Program-made: the position numbers and the translations under genes
Source: Amycolatopsis decaplanina DSM 44594
GTDB lineage: Bacteria; Actinomycetota; Actinomycetes; Mycobacteriales; Pseudonocardiaceae
Length of the DNA stretch: 64,000 nucleotides
NCBI RefSeq assembly: GCF_000342005.1
Contig: NZ_AOHO01000048.1
Location: 602,540 to 666,539 of the forward strand
Direction: 5' to 3'
Part shown: in pieces, positions 42,001 to 53,431 of the stretch
How the letters are laid out: the number at the start of each line of letters is the position of its first letter
How positions within the stretch are numbered: position 1 is the first letter of the stretch
The notes under the pieces: generated by a model
Seen by the model: only the letters and a program-made list of their open reading frames with translations
Databases searched by the model: none
What the model was told of the DNA's origin: nothing

Positions 42001-42575
42001 CGGTGATCCTCCTCGTCGAACAGGTTCTTGAGGAACTGGTCACCGGCCGAGTTCCCACCGGACGGCGCCGGTCCGGGAGTCGGTTCGTCCGACCGCCGCA
42101 GCACCGTCTCCTCGCTGAAGTCGTCCTCGTTCCGAGGGCGGCGGACGGTGGCCTGTGGTGGCTCCTCCGACATCTGAGACCGCAGATCGCCCGCCGTGGT
42201 TCCCCAAGCTTCCGCTTGGGCTTCGAGGACCTGTTCTTCGACGTTCAAATGGAAGGTCCCGCCGAACTGCGCGTCGACGATCCCCGCCTGCTTCCGCGCC
42301 GCGTCGGCCACCGCGGTGTGCAAAGTGGACAGAATGGCGGCGGCGAGCTGTTGTGGTTGCTGCCGAAGGGCTTCCGGGCTGAGGCGAATGTCCTTCACGG
42401 ACCCTCCCGGCCCCGCGACGACGGTGACGGAGCGGTCCGGTGTCGTCGCGACCGACTCCAGTTCCGCCAGTTCGCCCTGCATCTCGCCGACCTTCGCGAA
42501 CTGCGTCTCGGCCTGTTTGATCCTGGATTGGAATTTCTCGAATTCCGCGACGAGCTGTTCGAACTCGGCCGACAT
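41997..42575 (-). CDS. YbaB/EbfC-like protein of a type VII cassette (192 aa)
   Basis: The N-terminal 115 residues resemble YbaB/EbfC nucleoid-associated proteins: coiled coil (FEKFQSRIKQAETQFAKVGE), VTVVAGPGGSVKDIRLSPEA, then helices LAAAILSTLHTAVADA. The C-terminal 75 residues are acidic and probably disordered (NEDDFSEETVL, FLKNLFDEEDHR). Such genes often precede EspC-type and WXG-type genes in actinobacteria. ATG 42575 start; first gene of the four-gene reverse operon. Confidence 0.7.
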   Translation of the reverse strand: MSAEFEQLVAEFEKFQSRIKQAETQFAKVGEMQGELAELESVATTPDRSVTVVAGPGGSVKDIRLSPEALRQQPQQLAAAILSTLHTAVADAARKQAGIVDAQFGGTFHLNVEEQVLEAQAEAWGTTAGDLRSQMSEEPPQATVRRPRNEDDFSEETVLRRSDEPTPGPAPSGGNSAGDQFLKNLFDEEDHR

Positions 42576-42754
42576 GGAGCCTCCCCGTGCTTGCGGTGCG
42601 TCGTCCGGTCATCACTGTGACCGGTGTCATCGTGACCCATTCGCCGGTTTGACGCGACGGTGTGCTTTCCGGATCCATCCGGCTCACCCGTTAGGGGAAT
42701 AGGTAGCGTGGACCGCCGAGTAAGGCGGTATCAGTACAGCGAGGGGAGGGCGTC

Positions 42755-42901
42755 GTGGACGCCGAGCAGCAGGAAAGCACCGAGGAACCCAGGCGGGGGA
42801 GTCACGCGGCGCCGGAGGGGGCACCCGTGCATCCGTTGATCGACCTCTCCCGGGATCCGCATCCGGGCCGGGCGGACCACGCCAAGCCCGACGAGGAATG
42901 A
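42755..42901 (+). CDS. Short ORF (48 aa), possible small protein
   Basis: GTG 42755 follows a good ribosome-binding site (GAGGGGAGGG, 42741-42750) and encodes a polar peptide containing HPLIDLSRDPHPGRADHAK and ending DEE. The stop is TGA. The last 21 bases including the stop are exactly duplicated at 42902-42922. No family is recognised. It lies between the reverse cassette and the rpsL leader. Confidence 0.45.
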   Translation: MDAEQQESTEEPRRGSHAAPEGAPVHPLIDLSRDPHPGRADHAKPDEE

Positions 42902-42922
42902 GCCAAGCCCGACGAGGAATGA
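42881..42922. repeat. Exact 21-bp tandem duplication covering a stop codon
   Basis: GCCAAGCCCGACGAGGAATG plus A occurs twice head to tail (42881-42901 and 42902-42922). The first copy ends with the TGA of the 48-residue ORF; the second would add six residues if the first stop were read through. Confidence 0.9.
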
Positions 42923-42976
42923 AACGGCCCGAAACGCCGTTCCATCAGGGTGGCCGCGGCGTGACGCCCGGCACGA

Positions 42977-42982
42977 TATAGT
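42977..42982 (+). promoter_or_regulatory. Candidate -10 box for the str operon
   Basis: TATAGT at 42977-42982 lies about 265 bases before rpsL in an otherwise GC-rich gap (42923-43245). No clear -35 is seen at the usual distance. Confidence 0.35.
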
Positions 42983-43169
42983 TATCGACCCCCCGACTTG
43001 GCCGGTCCGGAAGTGGCCGGGTATCTTTGGAGACCGTGCCCGGCAGGCGTCGGGCCGTCCCGTGTGCCGTGCGGCATGGACGGGGTGCTCAGGCATCCGG
43101 TCCACCGGCTTCGCCCACGCGGGATCCGACGGAAAATCCCTACGGGAAGTTACCGGTCGCGAGACCGTG

Positions 43170-43206
43170 ACGCGGGCCGACACGCCCGACCGCGGGGGCC
43201 GGAGAC
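43170..43206 (+). promoter_or_regulatory. rpsL leader motif shared with rpsJ
   Basis: CGACACGCCCGACCGCG at 43178-43194 is identical to 47854-47870 upstream of rpsJ. In both leaders a CGGGC just upstream pairs with GCCCG around CGACAC, and GG.CCGG.GACA follows. It suggests a common regulatory structure in the str and S10 operon 5' UTRs. Confidence 0.6.
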
Positions 43207-43245
43207 AACACGTAGTAGCAAGATCGCGAACAGAAAGCTGGTCCA

Positions 43246-43620
43246 TTGCCCACGATCCAGCAGCTGGTCCGTAAGGGCCGCCAGGACAAGGCTGCCAAGC
43301 AGAAGACCGCGGCCCTCAAGGGGAGCCCGCAGCGGCGTGGCGTGTGCACTCGCGTGTACACCACAACCCCCAAGAAGCCGAACTCGGCGCTTCGCAAGGT
43401 CGCTCGTGTGAAGCTGACCAGCGGCATCGAGGTCACCGCCTACATTCCCGGTGAAGGCCACAACCTGCAGGAGCACTCGATGGTGCTCGTGCGCGGTGGT
43501 CGTGTGAAGGACCTGCCGGGTGTCCGCTACAAGATCATCCGCGGTTCGCTCGACACCCAGGGTGTCAAGAACCGTAAGCAGGCGCGCAGCCGGTACGGCG
43601 CGAAGAAGGAGAAGAGCTAA
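43246..43620 (+). CDS. rpsL: 30S ribosomal protein S12
   Basis: S12 sits at the decoding centre. The 124-residue protein begins MPTIQQLVRKGRQDK. The streptomycin region is wild type: KPNSALRK with Lys43 and GRVKDLPG with Lys88, so no streptomycin resistance is expected from it. The start is TTG. It is the first gene of the str operon; its TAA overlaps the rpsG ATG. Confidence 0.97.
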   Translation: MPTIQQLVRKGRQDKAAKQKTAALKGSPQRRGVCTRVYTTTPKKPNSALRKVARVKLTSGIEVTAYIPGEGHNLQEHSMVLVRGGRVKDLPGVRYKIIRGSLDTQGVKNRKQARSRYGAKKEKS

Positions 43621-44090
43621 TGCCCCGCAAGGGTCCGGCCCCGAAGCGGCCGCTGATCTCTGACCCCGTCTACGCATCCCCGCTGGTCACCCAGCTGGTG
43701 AACAAGGTGCTGAAGGACGGCAAGCGGTCCCTGGCCGAGCGCATCGTCTACGGCGCCCTCGAAGGCGCTCGCGAGAAGACCGGCACCGACCCGGTCGTCA
43801 CGCTGAAGCGCGCCCTCGACAACGTGAAGCCCACCATCGAGGTGAAGAGCCGCCGCGTCGGTGGTGCCACCTACCAGGTGCCGATCGAGGTCAAGCCGGG
43901 CCGCTCCACGACCCTCGCGCTCCGCTGGCTGGTCTCCTTCTCGCAGGCCCGTCGCGAGAAGACCATGATCGAGCGTCTGCAGAACGAGCTTCTCGACGCG
44001 AGCAACGGCCTCGGCGCCAGCGTGAAGCGGCGTGAGGACACCCACAAGATGGCCGAGTCCAACAAGGCCTTCGCGCACTACCGCTGGTGA
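43620..44090 (+). CDS. rpsG: 30S ribosomal protein S7
   Basis: S7 organises the 30S head and the E site. The 156-residue protein begins MPRKGPAPKRPLISDPVYAS and contains GGATYQVPIEVKPGR and the C-terminal HKMAESNKAFAHYRW. ATG 43620 shares one base with the rpsL stop (TAATG), so translation is coupled. In other bacteria S7 represses this operon. Confidence 0.97.
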   Translation: MPRKGPAPKRPLISDPVYASPLVTQLVNKVLKDGKRSLAERIVYGALEGAREKTGTDPVVTLKRALDNVKPTIEVKSRRVGGATYQVPIEVKPGRSTTLALRWLVSFSQARREKTMIERLQNELLDASNGLGASVKRREDTHKMAESNKAFAHYRW

Positions 44091-44153
44091 TGACCGCCCG
44101 GCTGCCGATCAAAGCCTTGCCGGGCCCCAATTTTGAGACAGGGGAACACTCTC

Positions 44154-46253
<2,100 letters not shown>

Positions 46254-46377
46254 TTCCCGTCCGCTCGCGGGCATAAGGAACACTCCTGAACGTCCGCAGC
46301 ATCCGTCAAGAAACGAATCCCCGTCCGACAGCCACGTTGGCCGGTGAGTAAGCAAAACAGTCCAGGAGGACATTCCA

Positions 46378-47571
<1,194 letters not shown>

Positions 47572-47575
47572 TTTA

Positions 47576-47618
47576 GACGCCCCGCCCGGGGGCAATACAC
47601 CCCCGGGTTAGGGGCGTC
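47576..47618 (+). terminator. Hairpin terminator after tuf
   Basis: Nested stems GACGCCCC/GGGGCGTC and CCCGGGGG/CCCCCGGG around CAATACA, starting 5 bases after the stop. There is no T tract. Confidence 0.75.
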
Positions 47619-47968
47619 AAATCACGTGTGCGACACTATTCAGGTTGCTCGTCCTGGGGCGGCCGAATCCTTCGGGGTTCCGGCCGCCCTGGTATGAGCG
47701 GCCACGGTCCGCGGAGCACTTCCTTCGGGTGAGGCTAGCGGGCAAGGGCGTTTGAGACGGCGATCCAAGCATTTCCGCCGGCTCGATGCCTCCTCACGTT
47801 GAGGAAGACCAGGCAAGACGAAGATCCCGCGGGATCCGTCTGTGCGTCGGGCTCGACACGCCCGACCGCGTGGACCGGGGACAGGGCCGTTGAACTGGGA
47901 AAACCTCAGTCGGACTGAGGTTTGAAAAGACAAAAGCGGCACGAGACGACAAGGAACGAGCAGCCACC
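47619..47968 (+). promoter_or_regulatory. S10 operon leader region
   Basis: This 350-base gap contains the palindrome GATCCCGCGGGATC (47823-47836), the 17-base motif shared with rpsL (47854-47870), and a perfect palindrome AAACCTCAGTC G GACTGAGGTTT (47901-47923) 45 bases before rpsJ. The promoter itself is not clear. Regulation of S10 operons by leader structures is known; the protein ligand here is unknown. Confidence 0.6.
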
Positions 47969-48274
47969 ATGGCGGGACAGAAGATCCGCATCCGGCTCAA
48001 GGCCTACGACCACGAGGCGATCGACACCTCGGCGCGCAAGATCGTCGAGACGGTCACGCGCACCGGCGCCCGTGTTGTCGGGCCGGTGCCGCTGCCCACC
48101 GAGAAGAACGTTTACTGCGTCATCCGCTCGCCGCACAAGTACAAGGACTCGCGCGAGCACTTCGAGATGCGCACGCACAAGCGTCTGATCGACATCCTCG
48201 ACCCGACGCCGAAGACGGTCGACGCGCTCATGCGCATCGACCTGCCGGCGAGCGTCGACGTCAACATCCAGTAG
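47969..48274 (+). CDS. rpsJ: 30S ribosomal protein S10 (NusE)
   Basis: S10 is part of the 30S head and, as NusE, binds NusG and NusB in transcription antitermination. The 101-residue protein begins MAGQKIRIRLKAYDHEAIDT and has the loop SPHKYKDSREHFEMRTHKR. ATG 47969 follows AAGGAACGAG. It heads the S10 operon. Confidence 0.97.
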   Translation: MAGQKIRIRLKAYDHEAIDTSARKIVETVTRTGARVVGPVPLPTEKNVYCVIRSPHKYKDSREHFEMRTHKRLIDILDPTPKTVDALMRIDLPASVDVNIQ

Positions 48275-48308
48275 CAGCGGCTGGCGAGCGGCGGAGAGTA
48301 AGAGACTC

Positions 48309-48959
48309 ATGTCTGACAGGCAAGTGAAGGGCATCCTGGGCACCAAGCTCGGCATGACCCAGGTCTTCGACGAGAACAACCGGGTCGTCCCGGTGACCGT
48401 CGTGCAGGCCGGGCCGAACGTGGTCACCCAGGTTCGGACCCAGGAGAACGACGGCTACAAGGCCGTGCAGCTGGCTTTCGGCGCGGTCGACCCGCGCCGG
48501 GTCAACAAGCCGCGCACCGGCCACTTCGACAAGGCGAGCGTGACCCCGCGCCGTTACCTTGCGGAGCTGCGTACCACCGACGCCGAGACCTACGAGGTCG
48601 GCCAGGAGATCACCGCCGAGGTGTTCGAGGCCGGTATCGAGGTCGACGTGACCGGTACCAGCAAGGGCAAGGGCTACGCCGGTGTCATGAAGCGTCACGG
48701 CTTCAAGGGCCAGGGCGCGAGCCACGGTGCCCAGGCCGTGCACCGCAAGCCCGGCTCGATCGGTGGCTGCGCCACCCCGGGCCGCGTCTTCAAGGGCCTG
48801 CGCATGGCGGGCCGGATGGGCAACGACCGGGTCACCACGCAGAACCTGACCGTGCACGCGGTGCGTGCCGAGGACGGCCTGCTGCTGATCAAGGGCGCCG
48901 TGCCCGGTCCCAAGGGCGGCCTGCTGTTCGTTCGCAGCGCCGCGAAGGGTGGTAACTGA
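48309..48959 (+). CDS. rplC: 50S ribosomal protein L3
   Basis: L3 binds 23S rRNA near the peptidyl transferase centre. The 216-residue protein begins MSDRQVKGILGTKLGMTQVF and has KGYAGVMKRHGFKGQGASHG and GSIGGCATPGRVFKG. A GGCGGAGAGTAAG site precedes ATG 48309. rplD follows after 2 bases. Confidence 0.97.
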   Translation: MSDRQVKGILGTKLGMTQVFDENNRVVPVTVVQAGPNVVTQVRTQENDGYKAVQLAFGAVDPRRVNKPRTGHFDKASVTPRRYLAELRTTDAETYEVGQEITAEVFEAGIEVDVTGTSKGKGYAGVMKRHGFKGQGASHGAQAVHRKPGSIGGCATPGRVFKGLRMAGRMGNDRVTTQNLTVHAVRAEDGLLLIKGAVPGPKGGLLFVRSAAKGGN

Positions 48960-48961
48960 AC

Positions 48962-49648
48962 ATGACCAGCGTCGAGCTGAAGACCCCGGCCGGTAAAGCC
49001 GACGGCACGGTCGAGCTCCCCTCGGAGATCTTCGACGTGCAGGCCAACGTGCCCCTCATGCACCAGGTCGTGGTGGCCCAGCTGGCCGCCGCCCGCCAGG
49101 GCACGCATGACACCAAGACCCGCGGTGAAGTCCGCGGTGGTGGCAAGAAGCCGTACCGCCAGAAGGGCACCGGCCGCGCCCGCCAGGGTTCGACCCGTGC
49201 GCCGCAGTTCACCGGTGGTGGCGTCGTCCACGGCCCCACGCCGCGTGACTACACCCAGCGGACCCCGAAGAAGATGAAGGCCGCCGCCCTGCGTGGCGCC
49301 CTCTCCGACCGGGCCCGTGCCGGACAGCTGCACGTCGTCACCGAACTGGTGACCGGCGAGAAGCCGTCCACCAAGTCCGCCAAGGCCGCCATCGCCGCGG
49401 TGACCCAGGCCAAGCGCGTTCTCGTGGTCCTGCACCGCGACGACGAGCTGAGCTGGAACTCCGTGCGCAACCTGGCCGAGGTCCACATCATCACGCCCGA
49501 CCAGCTCAACACCTACGACGTGTTGGTCAACGACGACGTGGTGTTCACCAAGGCCGCTTACGACGTGTTCGTCGCCGGTCCCGTCCGGGGCAAGGGCGCG
49601 AAGGCCAGCGCGCGGTCGAGCGAGGTTGAAGGGAGTGACGAGCAGTGA
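48962..49648 (+). CDS. rplD: 50S ribosomal protein L4
   Basis: L4 lines the exit tunnel with L22. The 228-residue protein begins MTSVELKTPAGKADGTVELP and contains the tunnel loop RGGGKKPYRQKGTGRARQGS. In E. coli L4 regulates the S10 operon. ATG 48962; the stop overlaps the rplW GTG. Slightly longer than usual owing to a charged C-terminal tail. Confidence 0.96.
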   Translation: MTSVELKTPAGKADGTVELPSEIFDVQANVPLMHQVVVAQLAAARQGTHDTKTRGEVRGGGKKPYRQKGTGRARQGSTRAPQFTGGGVVHGPTPRDYTQRTPKKMKAAALRGALSDRARAGQLHVVTELVTGEKPSTKSAKAAIAAVTQAKRVLVVLHRDDELSWNSVRNLAEVHIITPDQLNTYDVLVNDDVVFTKAAYDVFVAGPVRGKGAKASARSSEVEGSDEQ

Positions 49649-49956
49649 GTGCGATCGCCATCCCCGATCCCCGCGACATCTTGCTCGCGCCGGTGATCTC
49701 CGAGAAGTCCTACGGGCTGCTCGAGGACCACAAGTACACGTTCATCGTCCGCCCGGACGCCAACAAGACCCAGATCAAGATCGCGGTCGAGAAGGTGTTC
49801 GGCGTCAAGGTGGTCAGCGTCAACACGGCCAACCGCCAGGGCAAGCGTAAGCGGACTCGCGCCGGCTTCGGCAAGCGCAAGGACACCAAGCGCGCCATCG
49901 TGACTCTTTCGGCTGAGAGCAAGCCGATCGAGATCTTCGGCGGACCCACCGCGTAA
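49645..49956 (+). CDS. rplW: 50S ribosomal protein L23
   Basis: L23 sits at the exit tunnel and docks the signal recognition particle and trigger factor. The 103-residue protein begins MSAIAIPDPRDILLAPVISE and has VEKVFGVKVVSVNT and GKRKDTKRAIVTL. GTG 49645 overlaps the rplD stop. Confidence 0.96.
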   Translation: MSAIAIPDPRDILLAPVISEKSYGLLEDHKYTFIVRPDANKTQIKIAVEKVFGVKVVSVNTANRQGKRKRTRAGFGKRKDTKRAIVTLSAESKPIEIFGGPTA

Positions 49957-49972
49957 AGGACTGAGCTGACAC

Positions 49973-50806
49973 ATGGGCATCCGCAAGTACAAGCCGACGA
50001 CCCCGGGTCGTCGCGGTTCCAGCGTCTCCGACTTCGCCGAGATCACTCGGTCCACCCCGGAGAAGTCGCTGCTGCGTCCGCTGAGCAAGTCCGGCGGCCG
50101 TAACTCCAGCGGCAAGATCACCACCCGGCACAAGGGTGGTGGCCACAAGCGCGCGTACCGGCTGATCGACTTCCGCCGGAACGACAAGGACGGCGTTCCC
50201 GCCAAGGTCGCGCACATCGAGTACGACCCCAACCGGTCCGCTCGTATCGCGCTGCTGCACTACGCCGACGGCGAGAAGCGCTACATCATCGCCCCGGAGA
50301 AGCTCAAGCAGGGTGACACGGTCGAGAACGGCCCCCGCGCCGACATCAAGCCGGGTAACAACCTGCCGCTGCGCAACATCCCGGTCGGCACCGTGATCCA
50401 CGCGATCGAGCTCCGCCCCGGTGGCGGCGCGAAGATGGCGCGGTCCGCCGGTGCCAAGGTGCAGCTGGTGGCGAAGGACGGGCCTTACGCCCAGCTTCGT
50501 CTCCCCTCGGGCGAGATCCGCAACGTCGACGTGCGCAACCGCGCCACCATCGGCGAGGTCGGCAACTCCGAGCACTCCAACATCAACTGGGGCAAGGCGG
50601 GCCGTAACCGCTGGCGCGGCAAGCGCCCCACCGTCCGTGGTGTCGTCATGAACCCGGTCGACCACCCGCACGGTGGTGGTGAGGGTAAGACCTCCGGTGG
50701 TCGCCACCCGGTGAACCCGAACGGAAAGCCCGAAGGCCGCACCCGCCGCCGCAAGGCCTCCGACGCCATGATCGTCCGCCGCCGGCGTACCGGCAAGAAG
50801 CGCTGA
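49973..50806 (+). CDS. rplB: 50S ribosomal protein L2
   Basis: L2 is needed for subunit association and peptidyl transfer. The 277-residue protein begins MGIRKYKPTTPGRRGSSVSD and has the C-terminal motif MNPVDHPHGGGEGKTSGGRH with the key His, and a basic tail. ATG 49973 is 16 bases after rplW. Confidence 0.97.
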   Translation: MGIRKYKPTTPGRRGSSVSDFAEITRSTPEKSLLRPLSKSGGRNSSGKITTRHKGGGHKRAYRLIDFRRNDKDGVPAKVAHIEYDPNRSARIALLHYADGEKRYIIAPEKLKQGDTVENGPRADIKPGNNLPLRNIPVGTVIHAIELRPGGGAKMARSAGAKVQLVAKDGPYAQLRLPSGEIRNVDVRNRATIGEVGNSEHSNINWGKAGRNRWRGKRPTVRGVVMNPVDHPHGGGEGKTSGGRHPVNPNGKPEGRTRRRKASDAMIVRRRRTGKKR

Positions 50807-50824
50807 GCAGGGAGGTAGAAGAAC

Positions 50825-51106
50825 ATGCCACGTAGCCTTAAAAAGGGCCCCTTCGTGGACGACCACCTGCTCAAGAAGGTGGACGCTCTCAACGAGTCGG
50901 GCAAGAAGACCGTGATCAAGACGTGGTCGCGTCGCTCCACGATCATCCCGGATTTCCTGGGTCACACGATCGCTGTGCACGACGGCCGCAAGCACGTCCC
51001 GGTGTTCGTCACCGAGGCGATGGTGGGTCACAAGTTGGGCGAATTCGCGCCGACTCGGACCTTCAAGGGCCACATCAAGGACGACCGCAAGTCGCGCCGC
51101 CGCTGA
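50825..51106 (+). CDS. rpsS: 30S ribosomal protein S19
   Basis: S19 contacts 16S rRNA in the 30S head with S13. The 93-residue protein begins MPRSLKKGPFVDDHLLKKVD and contains RRSTIIPDFLGHTIAVHDGR. AGGGAGG precedes ATG 50825. Length is standard. Confidence 0.97.
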   Translation: MPRSLKKGPFVDDHLLKKVDALNESGKKTVIKTWSRRSTIIPDFLGHTIAVHDGRKHVPVFVTEAMVGHKLGEFAPTRTFKGHIKDDRKSRRR

Positions 51107-51135
51107 GCGGGCACGAGAGAACAAGGAAGCTAGCG

Positions 51136-51552
51136 ATGAACGCCCAGAACGACGTGGCCGAGGCTTTGCCGACGGCTTACGCGCGGGCTCGCTTCGTCCG
51201 GGACTCGCCTACCAAGGTGCGCCGGGTGATCGAGCTGATCAAGGGACGTAGCGCCGCCGACGCCTTGGCCGTGCTCCAGTTCGCCCCGCAGGCGGCAAGC
51301 GAGCCGGTCGCGAAGGTGCTCGCCAGCGCCATGGCCAACGCCGAGAACAACCTCGATCTCGACCCGGACACCCTCTGGGTCAAGAACGCCTACGCCGACG
51401 AGGGCCCGACCCTCAAGCGCATCCGTCCGCGGGCCCAGGGCCGCGCGTACCGGATCCGCAAGCGGACCAGCCACATCACCGTCGAGGTGGAGTCGCGTCC
51501 GAAGGCCGAGGCCAAGAAGGCACAGGGCAAGAAGAAGGCAGGTGGCCGGTAG
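51136..51552 (+). CDS. rplV: 50S ribosomal protein L22
   Basis: L22 lines the exit tunnel beside L4. The 138-residue protein begins MNAQNDVAEALPTAYARARF, has SPTKVRRVIELIKGRSAADA and a C-terminal beta-hairpin RAQGRAYRIRKRTSHITV, plus a Lys-rich tail. ATG 51136 follows ACAAGGAAGC. Its stop overlaps the rpsC GTG by one base. Confidence 0.96.
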   Translation: MNAQNDVAEALPTAYARARFVRDSPTKVRRVIELIKGRSAADALAVLQFAPQAASEPVAKVLASAMANAENNLDLDPDTLWVKNAYADEGPTLKRIRPRAQGRAYRIRKRTSHITVEVESRPKAEAKKAQGKKKAGGR

Positions 51553-52403
51553 TGGGCCAGAAGATCAACCCGCACGGCTTCCGCCTGGGTATCACCACGG
51601 ACTGGAAGTCGCGTTGGTACGCCGACAAGCAGTACGCGGAGTACGTGGCCGAGGACGTCAAGATCCGGAAGCTGCTGTCCACGGGCATGGAGCGCGCCGG
51701 GATCTCCAAGGTCGAGATCGAGCGCACCCGTGACCGGGTCCGCGTCGACATCCACACCGCCCGGCCGGGCATCGTCATCGGCCGCCGCGGCGCGGAGGCC
51801 GACCGCATCCGCGGCGCGCTGGAGAAGCTGACCGCCAAGCAGGTTCAGCTGAACATCCTCGAGGTCAAGAACCCCGAGGCCGACGCCCAGCTCGTCGCGC
51901 AGGGTGTCGCGGAGCAGCTGAGCAACCGTGTGGCGTTCCGCCGCGCGATGCGCAAGGCGATCCAGACCTCGATGCGCTCGCCGCAGGTCAAGGGCATCCG
52001 CGTGCAGTGCGGCGGTCGTCTCGGTGGTGCCGAGATGTCCCGCTCCGAGCACTACCGCGATGGCCGCGTCCCGCTGCACACCCTGCGCGCCGACATCGAC
52101 TACGGCTTCTTCGAGGCCAAGACGACGTTCGGTCGCATCGGCGTGAAGGTGTGGATCTACAAGGGCGAGCTCGTGGGTGGCCTCAAGGCCAAGGAGGCGC
52201 GTGACGCCGCCGCGGCCGCCGAGCGCGCCCCGCGCCGTGACCGTGGTGACCGTCCGTCCCGACCGCGCCGTTCCGGCTCGTCGGGCACGACGCCGACCTC
52301 GACCGAAGCCGGCCGGGCCGCTGCCGCCGCCAAGAGCGACGACACCACCCCCGCGGCCACCGAGGCCCCGGCTGCTGAGACTGCAGAAAAGACGGAGGGC
52401 TGA
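51552..52403 (+). CDS. rpsC: 30S ribosomal protein S3
   Basis: S3 forms the mRNA entry site. The 283-residue protein begins MGQKINPHGFRLGITTDWKS, has a KH domain (PGIVIGRRGAEADRIRGALE) and the S3 C-terminal domain (VQCGGRLGGAEMSRSEHYRD). An Ala/Arg/Thr-rich tail of about 65 residues extends beyond the core, usual in high-GC actinobacteria. Confidence 0.97.
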   Translation: MGQKINPHGFRLGITTDWKSRWYADKQYAEYVAEDVKIRKLLSTGMERAGISKVEIERTRDRVRVDIHTARPGIVIGRRGAEADRIRGALEKLTAKQVQLNILEVKNPEADAQLVAQGVAEQLSNRVAFRRAMRKAIQTSMRSPQVKGIRVQCGGRLGGAEMSRSEHYRDGRVPLHTLRADIDYGFFEAKTTFGRIGVKVWIYKGELVGGLKAKEARDAAAAAERAPRRDRGDRPSRPRRSGSSGTTPTSTEAGRAAAAAKSDDTTPAATEAPAAETAEKTEG

Positions 52404-52406
52404 CAC

Positions 52407-52826
52407 GTGCTCATCCCGCGCAGGGTCAAGCACCGGAAGCAGCACTCCCCGAAGCGCCACGGTGCCGCCAAGGGCGGTACGAAGGTGAACTTCGGCGAGT
52501 ACGGCATCCAGGCGCTTGAGCACAGCTACGTGACCAACCGGCAGATCGAGTCCGCTCGTATCGCCATGACGCGTCACATCAAGCGTGGCGGCAAGGTGTG
52601 GACGACCATCTACCCGGACCGCCCGCTGACCAAGAAGCCGGCGGAAACCCGCATGGGTTCCGGTAAGGGTTCGCCCGAGTGGTGGATCGCCAACGTGAAG
52701 CCGGGCCGCGTGATGTTCGAGATCTCGTTCCCGAACGAGGAGACCGCCCGCGAGGCGCTCCGTCGCGCGATCCACAAGCTGCCCATGAAGTGCCGCATCG
52801 TGACCCGTGAAGGTGGTGAGTTCTGA
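52407..52826 (+). CDS. rplP: 50S ribosomal protein L16
   Basis: L16 supports the A-site tRNA elbow. The 139-residue protein begins MLIPRRVKHRKQHSPKRHG and contains GKGSPEWWIANVKPGRVMFE. GTG 52407 is 3 bases after rpsC; its TGA overlaps the rpmC ATG (TGATG). Confidence 0.97.
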   Translation: MLIPRRVKHRKQHSPKRHGAAKGGTKVNFGEYGIQALEHSYVTNRQIESARIAMTRHIKRGGKVWTTIYPDRPLTKKPAETRMGSGKGSPEWWIANVKPGRVMFEISFPNEETAREALRRAIHKLPMKCRIVTREGGEF

Positions 52827-53074
52827 TGGCGAAGGCAGGTGCCGCCCAGGCATCGGAGCTGCGTGAGCTCACCGCGGAAGAGCTCGTTCTGCGTCTGAAG
52901 GAATACAAGGAGGAGCTCTTCAACCTCCGTTTCCAGATGGCGACCGGACAGCTCGACAACAACCGCCGTCTGCGCACCGTCCGTACGGACATCGCGCGGA
53001 TCTACACGGTCATGCGCGAGCGTGAACTCGGCCTGTCCGTTTCCCCTGACGCCGAGAGTGAAGGTGCCGCATGA
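52826..53074 (+). CDS. rpmC: 50S ribosomal protein L29
   Basis: L29 is a small two-helix protein near the exit tunnel with L23. The 82-residue protein has the core LRELTAEELVLRLKEYKEEL and LDNNRRLRTVRTDIARIYTV. ATG 52826 shares a base with the rplP stop; the end overlaps rpsQ. Confidence 0.95.
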   Translation: MAKAGAAQASELRELTAEELVLRLKEYKEELFNLRFQMATGQLDNNRRLRTVRTDIARIYTVMRERELGLSVSPDAESEGAA

Positions 53075-53352
53075 GCGAGCAGCCCAACGCTGAGGCGGCC
53101 CCCCGCAACGACCGCAAGGTCCGTGAGGGTTACGTCGTCTCGGACAAGATGAACAAGACGATCGTGGTCGAGCTCGAGGACCGCAAGAAGCACCGTCGTT
53201 ACGCCAAGGTTCTCCGCAGCACCAGCAAGGTCAAGGTGCACGACGAGAACAACGAGGCGGGCGTGGGCGACCGGGTCACCCTGATGGAGACCCGCCCGCT
53301 GTCGGCGACCAAGCGCTGGCGTCTGGTGCAGATCGTGGAGAAGGCCAAGTAA
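53071..53352 (+). CDS. rpsQ: 30S ribosomal protein S17
   Basis: S17 is an OB-fold protein binding 16S rRNA. The 93-residue protein has REGYVVSDKMNKTIVVELED and the end TRPLSATKRWRLVQIVEKAK. ATG 53071 overlaps the rpmC stop. It closes the S10 group; rplN follows after 79 bases that include a T-rich hairpin loop. Confidence 0.96.
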   Translation: MSEQPNAEAAPRNDRKVREGYVVSDKMNKTIVVELEDRKKHRRYAKVLRSTSKVKVHDENNEAGVGDRVTLMETRPLSATKRWRLVQIVEKAK

Positions 53353-53354
53353 GT

Positions 53355-53374
53355 AGGGCTCTTTTTGAGTCCCT
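53355..53374 (+). other. T-loop hairpin between rpsQ and rplN
   Basis: AGGG-CTC TTTTT GAG-T-CCCT: short arms around a run of five T in the loop. A similar element is at 54875-54890. Five or six T in a row are rare in this window, so it may be an RNA processing or attenuation site. Confidence 0.4.
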
Positions 53375-53431
53375 TAGTTCCGCAAGGCTCGCGATTCGAC
53401 GCGAGAACCAGCGCGACATACAGGAGTAGAC

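Noticed and set aside
47576..47618. Riboswitch after tuf
   Set aside because: It is a simple nested hairpin directly after the stop with no downstream gene on the same transcript; a terminator explains it.
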